From the NCBI GenBank assembly GCA_902623785.1, contig CACNVG010000001.1, forward strand, positions 138,714 through 202,713: a DNA stretch of 64,000 nucleotides. The letters run 5' to 3'. This document shows, in pieces, positions 9,172-17,669 of this stretch; position 1 is the stretch's first letter; the number at the start of each line of letters is the position of its first letter. The notes beneath the pieces are model-generated. The model was not told the DNA's origin. It did not search any database and saw only the letters and a list, made by a program, of their open reading frames with translations. The stretch comes from an uncultured Pelagibacteraceae bacterium (lineage in GTDB: Bacteria > Pseudomonadota > Alphaproteobacteria > Pelagibacterales > Pelagibacteraceae). Both the position numbers and the translations under genes were made by a program.

Positions 9172-10959
9172 TTGAATAAATATAGAACTCATACATGTGG
9201 AGAATTATCAAAAAATAATAAAAATGAAAGAGTTTTACTATCAGGATGGATTAATAAAAAGAGAGATCATGGTAACCTGTTGTTTATAGATTTGAGAGAT
9301 AATTACGGTTTAACACAATGCGTTGTAGACAATAAGAATAAAAATTTTAAAGAATTAGAGAAGCTTCAACTTGAAACGGTTATCAAAATTGATGGAAAAG
9401 TCTTAGAGAGAGAAGATCAGACAATAAACAAAGACCTTTCAACTGGTGAGATAGAAGTTTCAATCATATCATATGAAGTTTTGGGTAAGACAAAAGAATT
9501 GCCATTACCTGTTTTTTCTGATCAGGAATATTCAGAGGAAATCAGGTTGAAATACAGATTTTTGGATTTAAGAAGAAAACAAATTCACAATAATATAAAT
9601 TTAAGATCGAAAGTTATTTCATTTATCAGAAAAGAGATGGAGAGTATGAATTTTTACGAATTTCAAACTCCTATACTTACTTCATCTAGTCCAGAAGGTG
9701 CGAGGGATTTCTTAGTTCCAAGTAGATTAAATCCTGGGAAATTTTATGCCCTTCCACAAGCGCCACAACAATTTAAACAACTTATAATGATTTCAGGATT
9801 TGATAAATATTTCCAAATCGCACCATGTTTTAGAGACGAAGATGCAAGAGCTGACAGAAGCCCAGGAGAATTTTATCAATTAGATATAGAAATGTCATTT
9901 GTTGAACAGGAAGACATTTTTAAAGTTGTTGAAAAACTATTTATTAAACTTTTTAAAGAATTTTCAAATAAAAAAATTCTAAACACTAAATTTCCTAAAA
10001 TAAAATACGAGGAGTCATTACTTAAGTTCGGAACAGATAAACCAGATTTAAGAAATCCACTTATAATAAAAGATATATCAGATATTTTTTCAAGAGATGA
10101 CGTAAAATTTGATTTATTTAAGAAACTTACAAAACAAGGAAAAATTGTAAGATCTATAATCGCTCCTGGCACAAGAGACAAACCAAGAAGTTTTTTTGAC
10201 AATATTGACAAATGGGCAAAGGATGAAGGTTCAAATGGGTTGGCTTATTTTACTTTTCTTAAAGAAGGTGGAAAAATTTCAGGAAAAGGTCCTGTAGGTA
10301 AATTCTTTTCGAACGAAGCATGTGAAGAACTTATGAAGATTTGTGAAGCAAAAGATGGAGATAGTATTTTTATGTCATGTGGCGAAAAAAAAGATGTTGA
10401 AAATATCCTGTCTTTAGCAAGAAAAAAAATAGCAGAAGATTTGAATTTAATATCTGAAGATGCTTTTGCTTTTTGTTGGATAGTCGATTACCCTATGTTT
10501 GAATTAGATGAAAAAACGAATAAAATTAAGTTTAGTCATAATCCTTTTTCAATGCCTCAAGGTGATACTGAAAAATTAGATTTATCAAGACCTCTTAATA
10601 TAAAAGCTTATCAATATGATATTGTTTGTAACGGCATTGAGCTTTCTTCAGGCGCAATAAGGAATCATAAACCTGATCTGATGTATAAACTATTTGATTT
10701 AGCAGGGTACAATAAAAAGCAGGTAGATGAAAAATTTAGTGGAATGATTAATGCTTTGAGTTACGGAGCACCTCCTCACGGTGGCATAGCACCTGGCATC
10801 GATAGGTTAGTCATGTTAATAGCTAATGAAAAAAATATCAGAGAAATTACGATGTTCCCGATGAACCAAAACGCTCAAGATCTTATGATGAATGCCCCTT
10901 CTGAAATTGATGATCACCAACTTAAAGAATTAAAATTAAGTATCAATAAAAAAAAATAA
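9172..10959 (+). CDS. aspS: Aspartyl-tRNA synthetase, probably non-discriminating (Asp/Asn)
   Basis: This charges tRNA-Asp, and in many Alphaproteobacteria also tRNA-Asn for later amidation by GatCAB. The 595-residue bacterial-type protein has an N-terminal OB anticodon domain (residues 1-110), a class II core with PEGARDFLVPSR, a GAD insertion (about 290-410) and motif 3 GGIAPGIDRLVML. Residue His33 in KKRDHG corresponds to the position where non-discriminating AspRS have His and E. coli has Leu. The start is TTG at 9172, one base after the preceding stop; no upstream ATG is possible. Confidence 0.94.
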   Translation: MNKYRTHTCGELSKNNKNERVLLSGWINKKRDHGNLLFIDLRDNYGLTQCVVDNKNKNFKELEKLQLETVIKIDGKVLEREDQTINKDLSTGEIEVSIISYEVLGKTKELPLPVFSDQEYSEEIRLKYRFLDLRRKQIHNNINLRSKVISFIRKEMESMNFYEFQTPILTSSSPEGARDFLVPSRLNPGKFYALPQAPQQFKQLIMISGFDKYFQIAPCFRDEDARADRSPGEFYQLDIEMSFVEQEDIFKVVEKLFIKLFKEFSNKKILNTKFPKIKYEESLLKFGTDKPDLRNPLIIKDISDIFSRDDVKFDLFKKLTKQGKIVRSIIAPGTRDKPRSFFDNIDKWAKDEGSNGLAYFTFLKEGGKISGKGPVGKFFSNEACEELMKICEAKDGDSIFMSCGEKKDVENILSLARKKIAEDLNLISEDAFAFCWIVDYPMFELDEKTNKIKFSHNPFSMPQGDTEKLDLSRPLNIKAYQYDIVCNGIELSSGAIRNHKPDLMYKLFDLAGYNKKQVDEKFSGMINALSYGAPPHGGIAPGIDRLVMLIANEKNIREITMFPMNQNAQDLMMNAPSEIDDHQLKELKLSINKKK

Positions 10960-11796
10960 TTACTTTTTGCCTTTAAGATTTATTCTAATGTCTGACAAAT
11001 CAACCAGTTTTGTCTTATAATCATTTCTTATAAAGCCTTTGCTAGTCATATCTTTTACAATTCTTATTAACTCACTGTTTTCCTCATTAAGATGGCTATT
11101 GTCATTTTCATTTGTTTCAGTCTTTCCTATTGATGGAGTGTGTGCTAAGTCTTCTCGATTTAAATACGAAATAGCTAGTTCCCTAAAAATATAGTCTAAA
11201 ATTGATGAGGCGGACAAAATTCTATCATTTCCAAAAACTTTTCCTGATGGCTCAAATTTAGTGTCGACATAAGCACTAACATACTCATCTAACGGAACTC
11301 CGTACTGAAGTCCCAAAGAAATAGCTATTGCAAAGTTATTCATAAGTGCTTTAACTAACTCGCCTTCTTTACTTGTATCAATGAAAATTTCTCCTATTTT
11401 TCCATCTTCATATTCGCCTGTATGTAAATAAACCTTATGGTCGCCAATAGTCGCTTTTTGAATATAGCCTTTTCTTCTGTCGGGCATTCCAAATCTTTTG
11501 TTTATTGAGTCGCTTAGATTTTTTGTAAAACCATTTTTTAATTTATTTTTTTTCTCATCTATCAAAGAAGTTTTCTTAAATTTAACCTCATTCTGATTAT
11601 TTTCCAAATTGTCGACTTTTTTTATAGATTTATCTAAACTTTTTGTTTTTCTATTATCGATTTTCATGTCTAAAATTTCAAATTGCCCATCTTCTTTTTT
11701 TTCTAAGTTGGCTAGTTCATTTTCATTAATATTGTCCAGGTAATGACTTACTTTAAAAGTGCATGTATAAAAGGTTTCTACAAGATATTTTGCCAT
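10960..11796 (-). CDS. Orphan NrdJb/TSCPD-like protein (class II ribonucleotide reductase C-terminal domain homologue)
   Basis: Residues 104-215 closely resemble the C-terminal part of vitamin B12-dependent ribonucleotide reductase: MPDRRKGY, a [19 protein letters not shown] stretch, [22 protein letters not shown] and [16 protein letters not shown]. The 278-residue protein lacks the reductase catalytic barrel and the Cys-rich tail of NrdJ. The first 100 residues are low-complexity and charged. In Pseudomonas a split gene (nrdJa/nrdJb) supplies this domain separately, but no nrdJa is in the window. It may regulate or assist a reductase, or have a different role; the function is unknown. It is convergent and abuts aspS with no gap. 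Confidence 0.7.
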   Translation of the reverse strand: MAKYLVETFYTCTFKVSHYLDNINENELANLEKKEDGQFEILDMKIDNRKTKSLDKSIKKVDNLENNQNEVKFKKTSLIDEKKNKLKNGFTKNLSDSINKRFGMPDRRKGYIQKATIGDHKVYLHTGEYEDGKIGEIFIDTSKEGELVKALMNNFAIAISLGLQYGVPLDEYVSAYVDTKFEPSGKVFGNDRILSASSILDYIFRELAISYLNREDLAHTPSIGKTETNENDNSHLNEENSELIRIVKDMTSKGFIRNDYKTKLVDLSDIRINLKGKK

Positions 11797-11906
11797 AAAA
11801 ATTTTCCTTTATTGTTTTGAGTCTGTTTCAAATTAATGTATATACAAATTTGATTTTTAGTCTAATCTAAATTTTACAATTTTGAATTGAAAAAAATAAA
11901 TATTTT

Positions 11907-12263
11907 ATGTTGACATTTGTTAAACAAATTTTTACGTGGTGGAATCATCAAACTCTTGGAACAAGATTTCACACCATTTTATTTGGAAAATTTAAAGGCA
12001 GAGATAATTTCGGTAATAAATATTATCAAAGTAAGTCAGGTAAAAGATGGGTTATTTATAATGGAGAAGTTGATTCATCAAAAATACCAAATGAGTGGTA
12101 TTCTTGGATACATTACACTCAAAATAAAATTGAAAAGGTTCATGATCAAAAAAAATTTCAATGGCAGAAAGAACACAAACCAAATTTGACAGGAACATCA
12201 AAAGCATACCATCCAAATAAAAACAAAAATGATTATAAGAAATATAAAACTTGGAAAGATTAA
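11907..12263 (+). CDS. Complex I accessory subunit, NDUFA12 (B17.2) family
   Basis: This is an alphaproteobacterial homologue of a supernumerary NADH:ubiquinone oxidoreductase subunit that binds the peripheral arm. The 118 residues carry the family pattern: TWWNHQTLGTRF, GRDNFGNKYYQ, KRWVIYNG, and the PNEWYSWIH block followed by a Pro/His tail (HPNK). The start ATG at 11907 gives the normal N-terminus. It overlaps the next ORF by 35 bases, a pairing with DUF2155 that is common in Alphaproteobacteria. Confidence 0.88.
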   Translation: MLTFVKQIFTWWNHQTLGTRFHTILFGKFKGRDNFGNKYYQSKSGKRWVIYNGEVDSSKIPNEWYSWIHYTQNKIEKVHDQKKFQWQKEHKPNLTGTSKAYHPNKNKNDYKKYKTWKD

Positions 12264-12636
12264 ATTTTATCTATCTTTATTATTAGTATTTATTTTAAGC
12301 CCAACTTCAGGTTATTCTTCATCAGAAAATATTGATTATTTTGGAAAATTTATTGATATAAAACTTTTAGATAAGTTAAGTTCAAAAAGCAAACTTTTGA
12401 AACTTGAAATAGGAAAAGACCATAAATATAAAAATCTTATCATTAAAGTTTTAAAATGTAAAAACTCTGAATTTGACGATAATCCTGAAATAACTAGTTA
12501 TTTGCAGGTTAAAGACTTTAATAATAAAGATAACAATGAGGTATTTGTTTTTAATGGCTGGACTTTTTCATCAAGTCCTTCAATACAAGTTTTCGATCAC
12601 CCAGTATATGATCTGTGGATTTTAAAGTGTTACTAA
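12229..12636 (+). CDS. DUF2155 exported protein
   Basis: The 135-residue protein has a signal peptide (about residues 11-30) and a conserved C-terminal pattern matching DUF2155: an FNGWTFSSSPSIQVFDHPVYDLW block followed by Cys at the second-last residue, with another Cys near residue 93 that could form a disulfide. It follows the NDUFA12 homologue with a 35-base overlap, the usual neighbourhood of this family. Its biochemical role is unknown; periplasmic location is inferred. The ATG at 12229 is the only good start before the signal peptide. Its end overlaps accC by 4 bases. Confidence 0.75.
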   Translation: MIIRNIKLGKIKFYLSLLLVFILSPTSGYSSSENIDYFGKFIDIKLLDKLSSKSKLLKLEIGKDHKYKNLIIKVLKCKNSEFDDNPEITSYLQVKDFNNKDNNEVFVFNGWTFSSSPSIQVFDHPVYDLWILKCY

Positions 12637-13970
12637 ACAATTTTTTCATTGTCCAACCAAGTAACATTAAATTTTGAGTCAATAAATTTTTCGTGATTCA
12701 AAAGTTTTTTATGCAACTTAATTGTCGTTGTAATTCCTTCTATTACAAATTCATCTAAAGATCTTAGAGTTCTTTGTATTGCCTCTGTTCTGTTTCTGCC
12801 ATGGCAAATTAACTTACAAACCATACTATCATAATAAGGTGTAACTTTAAAACCTTGATAAATGGAACTATCTACTCTAGTTCTAAACCCAGATGGTTGA
12901 TGACACATTCCAATTAACCCTGGTGATGGCTGAAAATTTCTACTTGGGTCCTCTGCGTTTATTCTACACTCGATAGCATGACCTCTTGGGTTAATATCAG
13001 ACTGTTCTAAAGCAGTATTTCCTGTAAATGCAATCCATATTTGTTCTTTAATAATATCTATCCCAGTGACCATCTCTGTAACTGGATGCTCCACTTGCAC
13101 TCTAGTATTCATTTCCAAAAAATAAAACTTACCATCCTCATAAATAAATTCTACTGTTCCAGCTCCCTCATAACCAATTTGAGATACCATATTAACTGTC
13201 CTATCGAAAAGATCTTTACGAATTTCATCAGTTAAAACCGGACTTGGAGTTTCTTCAATTAATTTTTGATGTCGTCTTTGAACGGAGCAATCTCTTTCAT
13301 GTAAGTGAACTGTATGATTTTTTCCTGAAAGTACCTGAACTTCAATATGACGTGGATTTTGAAAAAATTTTTCAATATATACCTCGTCATTTGCAAAAAA
13401 CTTTTTGGCTTCTGACTTAGCAGTCAAAAATAAGTTATCAAATTCTTTTTCAGATCTAACAATTTTCATTCCCTTTCCACCACCTCCACCAGCAGCTTTT
13501 ATTAGGATAGGAAAACCAATTTCTTTAGCTAACTTTTTACCACTTTCTAAATCTGAAATACCACCTTCTGAACCTTCGATAACAGGTAGACCATATTTTT
13601 TAGCAATTTTTTTTGCCTCAATTTTATCTCCCATCATTTTAATAAGTTTTGAGGACGGTCCAATAAACTTAATATTATTTTCTTCAAGCATACTGGCAAA
13701 ATTAAAATTTTCTGACAAAAATCCATATCCTGGATGAACTGCCTCAGAATTTGTAATTTCTATCGCTGATAATATTGCAGGAATGTTTAAATAACTATTA
13801 GCAGGTTGATGTGAGCCAACACAAACACTCTCATCAGCTAATTTAACATGCATACTTTCTTTATCTACATCTGAATGTATTGCAACTGTTTGAATTCCCC
13901 ACTCTTTACATGCCCTAATAATTCTAACAGCTATCTCACCTCTATTAGCAATTAAAATTTTTTTAAACAT
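12633..13970 (-). CDS. accC: Acetyl-CoA carboxylase, biotin carboxylase subunit
   Basis: This carboxylates the biotin on BCCP using ATP and bicarbonate, the first half of malonyl-CoA synthesis. The 445 residues match the family. Visible motifs are the N-terminal ILIANRGEIAVRIIRA, the Gly-rich ATP loop AAGGGGGKGMK, the HLHERDCSVQRRHQK block, EMNTRVQVEHPVTE and the biotin-site EGITTT region. It follows accB with two bases between stop and start, forming the aroQ-accB-accC operon. Confidence 0.96.
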   Translation of the reverse strand: MFKKILIANRGEIAVRIIRACKEWGIQTVAIHSDVDKESMHVKLADESVCVGSHQPANSYLNIPAILSAIEITNSEAVHPGYGFLSENFNFASMLEENNIKFIGPSSKLIKMMGDKIEAKKIAKKYGLPVIEGSEGGISDLESGKKLAKEIGFPILIKAAGGGGGKGMKIVRSEKEFDNLFLTAKSEAKKFFANDEVYIEKFFQNPRHIEVQVLSGKNHTVHLHERDCSVQRRHQKLIEETPSPVLTDEIRKDLFDRTVNMVSQIGYEGAGTVEFIYEDGKFYFLEMNTRVQVEHPVTEMVTGIDIIKEQIWIAFTGNTALEQSDINPRGHAIECRINAEDPSRNFQPSPGLIGMCHQPSGFRTRVDSSIYQGFKVTPYYDSMVCKLICHGRNRTEAIQRTLRSLDEFVIEGITTTIKLHKKLLNHEKFIDSKFNVTWLDNEKIV

Positions 13971-13972
13971 TT

Positions 13973-14389
13973 TTAATCGATTACGACAAGAGTCTGTCCA
14001 TATTCAACGGGCTGACCATCTTCAACGTTTATGCTCTTGACAACACCATCTTTTGGAGAGGGAACATGGTTCATTGTCTTCATAGCTTCAACTATCATAA
14101 CAGTGTCACCTTTTTTAATTTTTTTTCCAGTTTCAACAAATTTTTTTGCTCCAGGTTCGGGTGCTAAATAAGCTGTCCCAATAATTGGTGACTTGATTTC
14201 AGTTCCAGATACAGGCTCTGTTTTTTTATTATTTTTTTCAATTGTAATTTCTGGCGTTATATTTTGACTTACTTTACTCTGTCTAGACACTTTTATCTTT
14301 ATATCTTTTTCAGAATATTCAAGCTCAGTTAGCTTAAATTCTTCTAGATTATCAACCAGTTCTTTTATTAATTTTTTATTAATTTTCAT
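13973..14389 (-). CDS. accB: Biotin carboxyl carrier protein of acetyl-CoA carboxylase
   Basis: This carries the biotin of acetyl-CoA carboxylase. The 138-residue protein has the usual plan: an N-terminal helix-rich segment, a short linker (residues 45-65), and a C-terminal lipoyl/biotinyl domain starting at IKSPIIGTAYLAPEPG. The biotinylation motif is EAMKTMN, the alphaproteobacterial variant of EAMKMMN, with the lysine about 34 residues from the end. Its start overlaps the aroQ end by 11 bases. Confidence 0.95.
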   Translation of the reverse strand: MKINKKLIKELVDNLEEFKLTELEYSEKDIKIKVSRQSKVSQNITPEITIEKNNKKTEPVSGTEIKSPIIGTAYLAPEPGAKKFVETGKKIKKGDTVMIVEAMKTMNHVPSPKDGVVKSINVEDGQPVEYGQTLVVID

Positions 14390-14825
14390 TTATTAAAAGT
14401 TTATGCATTGCTATTATGGCTAAAATATATCCTTCGCTTCCAAGGCCAAAAATTCCACCATTTACCACATCACTTATTAGTGATTTTTGTCTGAATTCCT
14501 CTCTTTTATAAATATTTGATATATGGACCTCTATTTTCTTTTTTTTATATATTTCTAACGCGTCTCTGATTGCTACGGATGTATGAGTGAATGCAGCAGC
14601 ATTAATAATAATTCCATCAAATTTATCGTTTGCTGATTGTATTATAGAAACAATTTCACCTTCTACATTGGACTGAGTAAATTCAACTTTAAGATCAAGT
14701 TCTTTACATTTCTCTTCGCATTTTTTTTTTAAATCTTCATAAGTAATAGAACCATATTGTGATTGTTCTCTTTGGCCTAATAGATTAAGATTTGGACCGT
14801 TTAGAAAAAGTATATTTGAACTCAT
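14379..14825 (-). CDS. aroQ: 3-dehydroquinate dehydratase, type II
   Basis: This is the third step of the shikimate pathway, trans-dehydration of 3-dehydroquinate. The 148 residues show the type II signature: ILFLNGPNLNLLGQRE at the start with catalytic Tyr in the QYGSITY loop, IINAAAFTHTS, and the EVHISN motif. The gene is first in aroQ-accB-accC, an order widely conserved in Proteobacteria. Only 12 bases separate its start from the divergent thiS. Confidence 0.95.
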   Translation of the reverse strand: MSSNILFLNGPNLNLLGQREQSQYGSITYEDLKKKCEEKCKELDLKVEFTQSNVEGEIVSIIQSANDKFDGIIINAAAFTHTSVAIRDALEIYKKKKIEVHISNIYKREEFRQKSLISDVVNGGIFGLGSEGYILAIIAMHKLLINEN

Positions 14826-14837
14826 AAGCTATACATA

Positions 14838-15056
14838 ATGAAAAAAACCAAAAAAATCAAAATTATTTTAAACGGAAAGCCGAGATCTTTGCAAAAGGTT
14901 ACATCAGTGTACGATTTAATAAGGTCTTTAAAACTATCAACAGACAAAGTTGCCATTGAATTAAATAAAGAAATAATAAATAAGAAAACAATTAAAAATT
15001 TATATTTAAAAAATAAAGATAAAATTGAAATAGTACATTTTATAGGTGGAGGGTAA
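14838..15056 (+). CDS. thiS: Thiazole-synthesis sulfur carrier ThiS
   Basis: ThiS is a ubiquitin-fold carrier whose C-terminal thiocarboxylate donates sulfur to the thiazole ring. The 72-residue protein ends with IGGG, where the terminal Gly-Gly is the modified tail. The stop overlaps the thiG start (last base shared), a strict coupling of carrier and synthase. No TPP riboswitch can fit in the 12 bases upstream. No thiF, thiO, thiH or thiC is in the window. Confidence 0.9.
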   Translation: MKKTKKIKIILNGKPRSLQKVTSVYDLIRSLKLSTDKVAIELNKEIINKKTIKNLYLKNKDKIEIVHFIGGG

Positions 15057-15826
15057 TGAAAGATTTTTTTAAAATTGCTAATAAAAAATTTAAGTCAAGG
15101 TTAATTGTAGGTACTGGGAAATATAAAAGTTTTTCAGAATGTGCAAAAGCAATTAAATATTCTGGCGCTGAAATCGTAACAGTAGCAGTCAGAAGAGTAA
15201 ATATAATTGACAAAAAAAAACCTATACTGATGGATTATATCGATCCAAAAAAAATAACTTACCTCCCAAACACAGCTGGATGTTTCACTTCAGAAGACGC
15301 ACTTAGAACTTTGCGATTAGCAAGAGAAATAGGGGGTTGGAAATTAGTGAAACTAGAAGTTTTAGGTGACAAAAAAAATTTATTTCCAGACATGATTGAA
15401 ACTTTGAGATCAACAGAGATTTTAACAAAGGAAGGATTTAAAGTTATGGTTTACTGCAGTGACGATCCTTTAATGGCAAAACGTTTAGAAGACTCAGGCG
15501 CAGTTGCTATTATGCCATTAGCCGCTCCTATTGGATCTGGTTTAGGAATTCAAAATTATACAAATATAAAGATAATCAGAAATCAAACCAAATTACCTGT
15601 TATAATTGATGCTGGTATTGGTCAAGCCTCAGATGCTGCTATCGCTATGGAACTAGGTTGTGACGGAGTTTTAATCAATACTGCAATCGCAAAGGCAAAG
15701 AAGCCATTTGAAATGGCACAAGCTATGAAGTTTGCAGTTATTGCTGGAAGAAAGTCTTTTGTGTCAGGAAGAATTTTAAAAACATTGCACGGATCTGCTT
15801 CAACAACAAATAAAGGGATTATCTAG
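15056..15826 (+). CDS. thiG: Thiazole synthase ThiG
   Basis: ThiG forms thiazole phosphate from DXP, the ThiS thiocarboxylate and dehydroglycine. The 256-residue TIM-barrel protein shows [10 protein letters not shown], the Schiff-base lysine in [10 protein letters not shown] (near residue 97), [13 protein letters not shown], and [14 protein letters not shown] with GVLINTAIA. Start and length are typical. Its last 8 bases overlap the convergent RNase E/G gene. Together with thiS it gives a local thiazole branch of thiamine synthesis. Confidence 0.95.
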   Translation: MKDFFKIANKKFKSRLIVGTGKYKSFSECAKAIKYSGAEIVTVAVRRVNIIDKKKPILMDYIDPKKITYLPNTAGCFTSEDALRTLRLAREIGGWKLVKLEVLGDKKNLFPDMIETLRSTEILTKEGFKVMVYCSDDPLMAKRLEDSGAVAIMPLAAPIGSGLGIQNYTNIKIIRNQTKLPVIIDAGIGQASDAAIAMELGCDGVLINTAIAKAKKPFEMAQAMKFAVIAGRKSFVSGRILKTLHGSASTTNKGII

Positions 15827-17588
15827 GTCTTTTTTTTTTATTTTTTACAAAAAATTTTTTCTTTTTAAAATTTTTTGATTTAAATTTTGCCTTACCTTTT
15901 ATATTTTTCTCAATTTTCTTCTCTGTTGTTATCTTTTTAAGTTCTACAATATTTTCAAGTTTCTCAAGAACTTTTTTACTTTTATTTAAGAATTCAATCT
16001 TATATTCAGGTACTATAAGAGATAAATCTCCTTCAAAAGTGATCTTAAATTTGTTTTTTTTTTCAATATAAAGTAAATCTTCTTTAAAATTTTCGTTAAG
16101 GAAATTCTTAATCTTTTCAGATATAACTATTTTCACTAACTTTGCCTTATTTTTAATAGCATTTATTTCAACAATTTTAATTACCTTTTGAGCAAATGAC
16201 TCATTAGTCAAAGAAATGTTCCATTGAACACTGCTTTCCCTAAGTCTTTGACGAGACATTTCAAGTAACCCAAAACTGCTAATTCTTCCAATTTGAATTC
16301 TTGCTCTATCTTTTCTACATCTTTCTTTTAATCGTCTCTCAACCTGTCTTCTATTGCCAAAACTCATCATATCTATAAAATCAATTATAATGAGTCCAGA
16401 TAGATCTCTGATCTTGATTTGTCTTGCAATTTCCTCTGCTGCTTCAAGATTTGTATCAAGCGCTGTACTTTCAACATTTTTTTGTTTAATTGATCTTCCA
16501 GAGTTAACATCTATCGAGACTAAAGCCTCAGTGGGATTAATAACTAAATATCCTCCCGAAGATAGTTTAACTTGTGTGTCATAAATATCAGTCAATTTAA
16601 TTTCAATATTTTCTTTAATAAATAATGGAACTTTATCTCTATACTTTTTAATTTTTTTAACATTACTAGGCATTAAAATTTTCATAAAACTTTTTGCTTT
16701 TTGGTACCCCTCATTACCATCTATAATTATATTTTGAGTTTCATCATCGTATATGTCTCTAAGAGTTCTCTTAATAATATCACTTTCCTGATGAATTAAC
16801 TTTGGTGCAATGGAATTCATTGCGTTTTCTTTAATTGTTTCCCAAGACTTTAGCAAACTTTGAAGATCATGATTAATTTCATTTTTACTTTTATTTGATC
16901 CCGCAGTCCTTACAATCAATCCCATTTCTTTTGGAATAATTATCTCATTTAAAATTGATCTTATTTTTTTTCTTTCTCCTGAGTGAAAAATTTTTCTTGA
17001 AATACCACCACCTTTTGGTGTGTTTGGCATTAAAACTATGTATTTACCAGCTATAGATATAAAAGTAGTGAGAGCTGCACCTTTCAAGCCCCTCTCATCT
17101 TTTAATACCTGAACTAGTATAACTTGATTTGGTTTTATCACTTCTTGAATTTTGTATCTCTTAGAGGGGGCTTTGCTTTGCTTATAATATCCTTCGTTTT
17201 GATTTTCTACCTCGGGCTTTTTTTCAACAACCTCATTATCATTTTTATCATTATCAATTTCTGACTCTTCTTTTTCACTCTGTTTGGCTAGTTCTTCTCT
17301 GACTTTTTTCTCCTCCTCTTTAATTTTCTCTAAATCACTTAACGGTATTTGGTAGTAGTCAGATTGTATGTCATTAAAAGATAAAAAACCGTGCCTATCT
17401 CTACCAAAGTCAACGAAAGCTGCTTGCAAAGAGGGTTCGATTCTACTTACTTTACCTAAATAGATATTATTTTTAATTAAGGTATTTTTTATACCTTCGT
17501 ACTCATAGTCTTCAATATTACCGTTTTCTTTAAGTACAACTCGCGTTTCATCTGGATGCGAAGCATCAATGTATAAATTCTTGTCCAT
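15819..17588 (-). CDS. rne: Ribonuclease E/G family endoribonuclease, lacking the zinc-link cysteines
   Basis: This single-strand endoribonuclease acts in mRNA decay and rRNA/tRNA maturation. The 589 residues contain an N-terminal S1 domain split by an acidic insertion (about residues 85-140, as in alphaproteobacterial RNase E), the 5'-sensor/RNase H-like region, and the catalytic core with aspartates near residues 359 and 401 ([15 protein letters not shown]). After [11 protein letters not shown] the usual CPxCxG zinc link is absent; the only cysteine is the one in ERCRKDRA. The end is a basic Lys/Phe tail. The long degradosome scaffold of E. coli RNase E is missing. Confidence 0.88.
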   Translation of the reverse strand: MDKNLYIDASHPDETRVVLKENGNIEDYEYEGIKNTLIKNNIYLGKVSRIEPSLQAAFVDFGRDRHGFLSFNDIQSDYYQIPLSDLEKIKEEEKKVREELAKQSEKEESEIDNDKNDNEVVEKKPEVENQNEGYYKQSKAPSKRYKIQEVIKPNQVILVQVLKDERGLKGAALTTFISIAGKYIVLMPNTPKGGGISRKIFHSGERKKIRSILNEIIIPKEMGLIVRTAGSNKSKNEINHDLQSLLKSWETIKENAMNSIAPKLIHQESDIIKRTLRDIYDDETQNIIIDGNEGYQKAKSFMKILMPSNVKKIKKYRDKVPLFIKENIEIKLTDIYDTQVKLSSGGYLVINPTEALVSIDVNSGRSIKQKNVESTALDTNLEAAEEIARQIKIRDLSGLIIIDFIDMMSFGNRRQVERRLKERCRKDRARIQIGRISSFGLLEMSRQRLRESSVQWNISLTNESFAQKVIKIVEINAIKNKAKLVKIVISEKIKNFLNENFKEDLLYIEKKNKFKITFEGDLSLIVPEYKIEFLNKSKKVLEKLENIVELKKITTEKKIEKNIKGKAKFKSKNFKKKKFFVKNKKKRPR

Positions 17589-17669
17589 AAGTGTATTGTT
17601 AAATTTTTCATTTTATTTTAAATTCTGATGTCATAACTTTAACAAATTCATTAATTAAATGAAACTAAA

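Noticed and set aside
11917-12189. A 90-codon overlapping frame inside the NDUFA12 gene
   Set aside because: It is a shadow of the real gene in another frame with no recognisable domain.
14826-14837. TPP riboswitch upstream of thiS-thiG
   Set aside because: Only 12 bases separate aroQ and thiS, far too short, and no THI-box bases are visible.
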